Positions 59,636 through 64,000 of a stretch of DNA of 64,000 bases are shown piece by piece. Positions within the stretch are counted from its first letter, which is position 1, and each line of letters begins with the position of its first letter. Position numbers and translations under genes: made by a program. Below the pieces are notes generated by a model that worked only from the letters and a program-made list of their open reading frames with translations, did not search any database and was not told the DNA's origin. This DNA comes from Chaenocephalus aceratus (taxonomy: Eukaryota > Chordata > Actinopteri > Perciformes > Channichthyidae): contig CM043800.1 of assembly GCA_023974075.1 (NCBI GenBank), positions 9,854,008 through 9,918,007 of the forward strand. Direction: 5' to 3'.

Positions 59636-59639
59636 TGTA

Positions 59640-61100
59640 ATTTTTGAAGTATAAATACAATCGCCAGTAGTAAAACGCTAATGTCGCATGACTTCTCTTC
59701 ACCACCGCTAAGCTAACAGCAGATTTGTGTTAGGCGTGATGACGTCAAGTAGTCTTATTTAGTGACTTGTTATCAACCACCGTTTTTATGACGAATATAA
59801 GCTTTGGACTTTTTAGGGTAATTAATACTGTGAAAATCTCTTAAACGTATTTAAACGAGAGATCTTATATCAGGCATCTCACCGAAAACACGTTCAAGAA
59901 ACATTTGATTTTGAGAGTAGGGAACTGTAAATGGTCAAATGCCAACTCATTTTTGTGTTACTCATTCCTGCACCACTCAATAGTAGGGTTGGGTACCGAG
60001 AACCGGTTCCGGTCCCTGTACGATGGGCGCTGTAAGTGATGAAAATGGGGGATGTTGGTTTATCTGGCACCCGCAGCTCACAGCCAAAGTGCGAGTGAGC
60101 GAGGGAGGGTGCACCGGTACCGGCGCTGTTGTTATTAGAATCTGGTGCTAGCTGCTCTAACGAATATAAGAAGAAGATGTTTCTACAATGATGTGGAGGG
60201 AGAGTCCTCTCCAGTCAGACTGAGGCTGATAACTACAGCTCAGTGAGGTAAAGGACTCTGAGTGTTTAGATAGTTCACTTTAGTCTAAGTTATCTCAGTG
60301 GGTCTCAAACGTTTTGATCACAATTTATGTAAACACATATTTCCAAGGCACTCTATAATTATTGGGATAAAACGGGTTTGAAATCATTCCAATGTATACT
60401 ATAGGACAGTAAACCAGACATATCGTTTTAAACTGGAGAGATAAAACAATATGCATAAATAAATAGTAAAATAAGATATGAATGAACAACAAAACAAAAA
60501 TACGTTACATGTATTTTGTTATTGGCTATGGGTTATTGGTTATGCTCACATACTTATTTAATTATTAAAATGTAAACCGATCTTTTTCATATGGGTGTTT
60601 AGAGTTGTACCCCCTAGATCAGGTCTCTAGTAATTCTGCTTAAAGTGCACCAGATTGAAGCATTTTACTTTAAAATGTTCAAACATTTCTTCCCGATATA
60701 CCTGAGAAGGCAGATATGCTTGTTTTTCTCAACAAGAACTGTTTTTAAATGGGGGGGGGGGGGTTTACTTTAAAAGTTGCACTGTTGTAGCTTCAGTGGT
60801 TCTCAGGTTACAGTTACATAGCAGTGAATATAAACAGACTGATTAATGTGAATATTACTGTAAACTAACCTGTGTAAAAGTTTCCGAATAAATGTAATCT
60901 TTTTAGTGGAAGAAGCATGTATAGTTTTTTTACCTGCCCCTCAAAGAATCGGAATTGAGAACCGTTAAGAACCGGAATCGAAAAGTAGAATCGGAATCGT
61001 GGAAATGCAAACGATACCCAACCCTACTCAATAGTCAAAAATGGGAAGTGTATTCAAATATTTAAAGTGCGTCAGTAAATCATACAAATCTCTAAAAGGC
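59640..61100 (+). repeat. Family-B dispersed repeat, copy 3, interrupted by a hAT element
   Basis: CACCACCGCTAAGCTAACAG, TTAGGCGTGATGACGTCAAG and TTACTCATTCCTGCACCACTC match copies at 12.8 and 24.0 kb. The hAT element at 59984-61026 splits the right part. The left boundary is indistinct. Confidence 0.65.
59984..61026. mobile_element. 1,043-bp hAT MITE with exact 8-bp target duplication
   Basis: The ends TAGGGTTGGGTACCGAGAAC and GATACCCAACCCTA are terminal inverted repeats of a well-known fish hAT family, with subterminal GAACCGG/CCGGAATCG words. CTCAATAG stands exactly outside both ends (59976-59983 and 61027-61034), the 8-bp duplication of hAT transposases. The interior has a G-tract at about 60750-60763 and no coding capacity, so movement needed an enzyme from elsewhere. 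Confidence 0.93.
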
Positions 61101-61104
61101 TTAT

Positions 61105-63030
61105 TGTTTCTTTGTATGGTTTATCCTTCTTTCTATACTTTCACCAATGCAACACAACATAACAACAATGCACCAGTGGAGCCATGTGGTTCTTCCTGAC
61201 ATGAATGGACCTTGTCTTCTTCTATCCCTATGGCAGAAGAACCTGTCTGACGATGTTTTCCCTGCCGAGCTTCATTAAGCCAGCCTTGTGTTTCAGCCTA
61301 ATTGTCTCCGTACGACGTACGAGCAGCGTATCCTGACAAACACTATCAGCATCCAAGCATGTAATGGATTGAGGCGAATCCCTCAGACAGGCTGAGGGAC
61401 AGCAGGTACGGCCGGTGCTCGGGTGTGCACTTTTGCTAAACGCTGCCGGCCATAAAATAACAATGACACAGGGGCGATGTGTTCTTGTGTCTAACACACA
61501 CAGCTTTAAATTCAGGGCTGACAGAGCGATTTAAAACAAAACAAAGATGAGCTAAGCAAGTATCTAGTGCCCGTTAACACAGCAAACTGCTAACAAACAA
61601 GGCCAAATTCCATCCCAGTCCAGGTAGATCGTGTAAATTCTATTCTCAGATCCATACTGTTTTAGATGTAAATTCCATTTCTCCCCTGATGCTGGCTTTA
61701 TGAATGACGAGGAGAGAAGGAAAAGAAAGATATCGGCTGTGCTGGGTCCTGGATGCGATCCAGAGTGTGAGCAGGAGAAGTGGAGTATTGATCAGAGGCA
61801 GAGCTGGGCCGGCATGCAGCTAAATCAGTAACAGCCATGAAGAAGTACAGTGGTAGGAAACAAACACAACACCAGCTATGTAACAGAGTATGTCAAGCGC
61901 AAGCATTTTAAATGAAGAAATAGCCTGTTTTCTTTCCCAATACACCTCTGAAGGCGAAAGAGCAGGAAATACTGTATTCTGATTCTTCTAAGAGCTAAAA
62001 TAGTTTAGACTACACCCTTATTGTATACATTAATGTCTATGTTGTTGACTGTATCGATACTTTCTGTAGGCTTGAAGGGTGAACAATTCACCGACAAGAA
62101 GCTGCACAAGAATTCCCGATGTGTCAAAATGTCAGGTGCAGCTGTAGAGTGATAGTTAGGCTGTTTTGCAGTAGGGTCATAAGAGCAACTTGTATAAAGA
62201 ACTTCGCACATACCCAGTTTCAAGGAATACAGTAATACATTACAGTTTATATTTCAGTCCAGGAACTGAAGCCTTATGTATGACTTTTTGTTGTTGTATG
62301 ACATTATCAGAACAAATGGGTTGCTGGCCTACTCCTACCTTAGGCTGAATCCCAGCCACTGACATGGGTGAATGGGCACTAACCAAAGTCACAGAAAAAC
62401 AAACAAACTGACCATTAAAGCAGCAGTAAATCATCAATCCCCGTGTTCTGAAAAGGAAAATTGCAGGTTTGTTCAAGTTTGTTGGCTTTGGCGAGAGTGT
62501 AATTGGATAAAGAATGACTAGAAAAGGCCTTCTGAAGGGTCAAAGTCATAATATATAAAAAAAAAAGTTTTTACCTGAGGGGCAGGACCTCACTTTGGAT
62601 TCTCAGAATCGGGGGTCTGCTAAACCAGCATCTACTGCAGGTAACACCTTGGCTTTAGAAAAGTATCCAATACAACCCAACTTCAAACACATCTGAAGTA
62701 TCCTGTTAATACCAAGTGCCTTTGTCTCCTTACATTATAGCACAAGGATTCAAAGTGTATTTCAGCTAAAAGAACCAGAACACCTAATTCTAAATTATTA
62801 GTATTCGGTGAATATTAAATTACAATACAGTCCAGGACCTGCAGTGGTATTTCAATGAGGTCCGGTTCACTGCAGTGATGACTCATCTTCCCTTCTGTTC
62901 TGCACTCCTGTCCCCTGGTTGTCCCATTGCCTGCACCTCACCACTGTTTACATCTCTCCTTTCTCCACAATTTATTTCCTTGGCTCTGTGGCCACACACA
63001 GAAGCCTGATTGGAAGAACATTTCCTGATC
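61105..63030. other. No gene supported
   Basis: Unique-looking sequence with small frames (61228-61497, 62005-62223 and 62240-62476) lacking motifs. An A-run lies at about 62559-62568. Confidence 0.4.
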
Positions 63031-63152
63031 TAAAGGCCCTGACACACCAACCCGATTTTGGGAGTCAGAGGCCGTCAGAGGCTGTCGGGCATTCGCGGCG
63101 CCGTAGTCAGGTTGGTGTGTCCCGCACCGCCGACCGTGACACGCCTTATTTG

Positions 63153-63218
63153 GACTGCCAGACCCGATGCATGGCCGATTCAACATGTTGAATCGGCCAT
63201 GCATCGGGTCTGGCAGTC
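63153..63218. repeat. Perfect 66-bp palindrome without spacer
   Basis: Two 33-bp arms meet at 63185/63186 (centre AACATGTT). The outer arm words are GACTGCCAGACCCGATGCAT and its exact reverse complement. A TTATTTGG/CCAAATAA pair just outside extends the symmetry imperfectly. Confidence 0.95.
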
Positions 63219-63347
63219 GGACCAAATAATCACTCTGATTGGCTGTTCAGCTAGTGAATCAGTGTATGAGAAGCGAAGCGGAAGTGAGGGACGTAAACAA
63301 ACGATTTAAGAAGGCACACACAGACTGCTATTCATTTTCATCTCATC

Positions 63348-63476
63348 ATGGCGATCTGGAATGATGCAAACGAAGACCTGCTCATCACCTTGATCCAGGA
63401 GAGGCCAGCTCTGTATGATATTACGGAGAAAAGATACTCTTCTTCTTCTCTGTTTTCCGGTTGTTGCCTCTTTTGA
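63348..63476 (+). pseudogene. Remnant of a Harbinger-associated MADF/Myb-like DNA-binding protein (42 codons)
   Basis: From ATG the frame reads MAIWNDANEDLLITLIQERP, then ALYDITEKRYS, then a serine-rich stretch to a stop at 63474. The pattern W-x(6)-L-I-x-L-I-x-E-R-P-x-L-Y-D is the first helix region of a MADF domain. PIF/Harbinger elements typically carry such a protein beside the transposase, where it helps bind the ends and carry the transposase into the nucleus. Only this first part remains: after KRYS the sequence leaves the family. A TTTAAG-rich stretch upstream may be the old promoter. An intact copy should be several times longer. Confidence 0.75.
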
Positions 63477-63659
63477 ATGACGAATACACACTACCCGCCG
63501 CCTGCTGGTAAGGAGAGTTATTGCCACTCACGCACTGAAGTCGGTGCGGTGTGTTCCCGTGCGACACATGGCCAAAACGCAGGAGAACACGGCCAGGCAA
63601 CAGCCGACTTCAGCGTCGGCTAGTCCTCTGGTGACTGCTTGGTGTGTCAGGGCCTTAAG

Positions 63660-64000
63660 AGGGGTCACATTAGCCTTGCAGGAAACACAATGCCATTATG
63701 GAAATGTTCAGTCAATTACTGGGCAACGAATAAAACACTCCCTTTGTCATTTTTTACTCATATTTGCACTGGGCTAATGGTTGTGTTGCATCTTATCTGG
63801 CTCTCCTGGAGGACCTATGCAATATGCTTGAGGTCAGTTCTGTCATGTTGGGATTGTTGGGTTGCCCTGGGTGACAGTGTTTGTCTTGCAAGTAAAACAT
63901 CCTAATGGACATTTTGCTGAGGATAATGGATTTGTCTCAATTAATGTTACCAAAGAGCACAACCTTAAATGCATTCCTGTATTCCTGTAACTCTATCTTC
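63660..64000. other. No gene seen
   Basis: Unique-looking sequence to the window end. The two plus frames at 63544-63905 start inside the Harbinger element and have no motif. Confidence 0.45.

Larger units (their letters stand above)
63034..63655 (+). mobile_element. 622-bp PIF/Harbinger element with TAA target duplication
   Basis: Perfect 17-bp terminal inverted repeats AGGCCCTGACACACCAA and TTGGTGTGTCAGGGCCT are flanked by TAA on both sides (63031-63033 and 63656-63658). This matches the 3-bp TWA duplication of PIF/Harbinger. It is GC-rich compared with its surroundings. Inside are a perfect 66-bp palindrome and the start of a MADF-type gene. The element is therefore an internally deleted derivative of an autonomous one. 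Confidence 0.92.

Noticed and set aside
1..64000. CRISPR arrays, bacterial operons, phage or plasmid genes, rRNA
   Set aside because: None of the defining patterns was found. All repeat spacing and coding remnants fit a vertebrate genome.

Overview
The window looks like intergenic or intronic DNA from a ray-finned fish, most likely a percomorph teleost. The support is the repeat set: L2-clade LINEs whose 3' ends carry the motif GGCAAGGCAAGTTTATTT, a second Jockey-superfamily LINE (CR1/L2/Rex1 group), a decayed Tc1/mariner copy, hAT, PIF/Harbinger and TTAA-flanked non-autonomous DNA transposons, and many simple repeats. I found no bacterial, plasmid or viral gene order, no rRNA or CRISPR array, and no tRNA that I could recognise by eye. 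Species cannot be fixed from the sequence alone.

Most open reading frames here are chance or lie inside transposons. Only two stretches look like possible host exons, both on the minus strand. One is an 85-nt exon at 53790-53874 with a pyrimidine-rich acceptor and a GT donor. The other is a candidate terminal exon at 6016-6343 with an AATAAA signal downstream. Their splice phases are compatible, so they could belong to one gene reading right to left, with most of the window as intron. I could not identify the protein.

Layout. 0-5 kb: tandem and simple repeats and a pair of related hAT-like segments. 6-8 kb: candidate terminal exon, then a 5'-truncated L2 LINE on the minus strand. 8.5-10 kb: a family-A repeat and C-tracts. 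11.4-12.7 kb: a 1,217-bp inverted-repeat element with a 6-bp target duplication. 12.8-17.4 kb: a family-B repeat, a locally duplicated segment and a LINE tail. 18.5-24.4 kb: several MITE-like elements, a LINE 3' end, and more family-A and family-B copies. 25.2-25.8 kb: a degenerate tandem array. 26.1-29.1 kb: three elements sharing the ends GGCCGTTTCTCAAT/ATTGAGAAACGGCC. 30.6-34.5 kb: a hAT MITE and a 798-bp TTAA-flanked element. 36.1-38.4 kb: a 1.04-kb inverted-repeat element abutting a LINE fragment. 40-49 kb: mostly unique sequence with family-A copies. 49.6-50.8 kb: a broken Tc1/mariner copy. 52.5-53.5 kb: a retroelement-type 3' end. 53.8 kb: the candidate exon. 55-56 kb: a second L2 LINE. 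56-58 kb: hAT-like and degraded repeats. 60-61 kb: a hAT MITE with an exact 8-bp duplication, sitting in a family-B copy. 63.0-63.7 kb: a PIF/Harbinger element that keeps the start of a MADF-type gene and contains a perfect 66-bp palindrome.

Family A means the repeat containing CCAATC/GATTGG boxes and ACCAGAGCCCAGTCTG. Family B means the repeat containing GGCGTGATGACGT. These are working labels of mine, not database names. Classification of mobile elements rests on motifs, terminal repeats and target duplications read by eye, without any database search.
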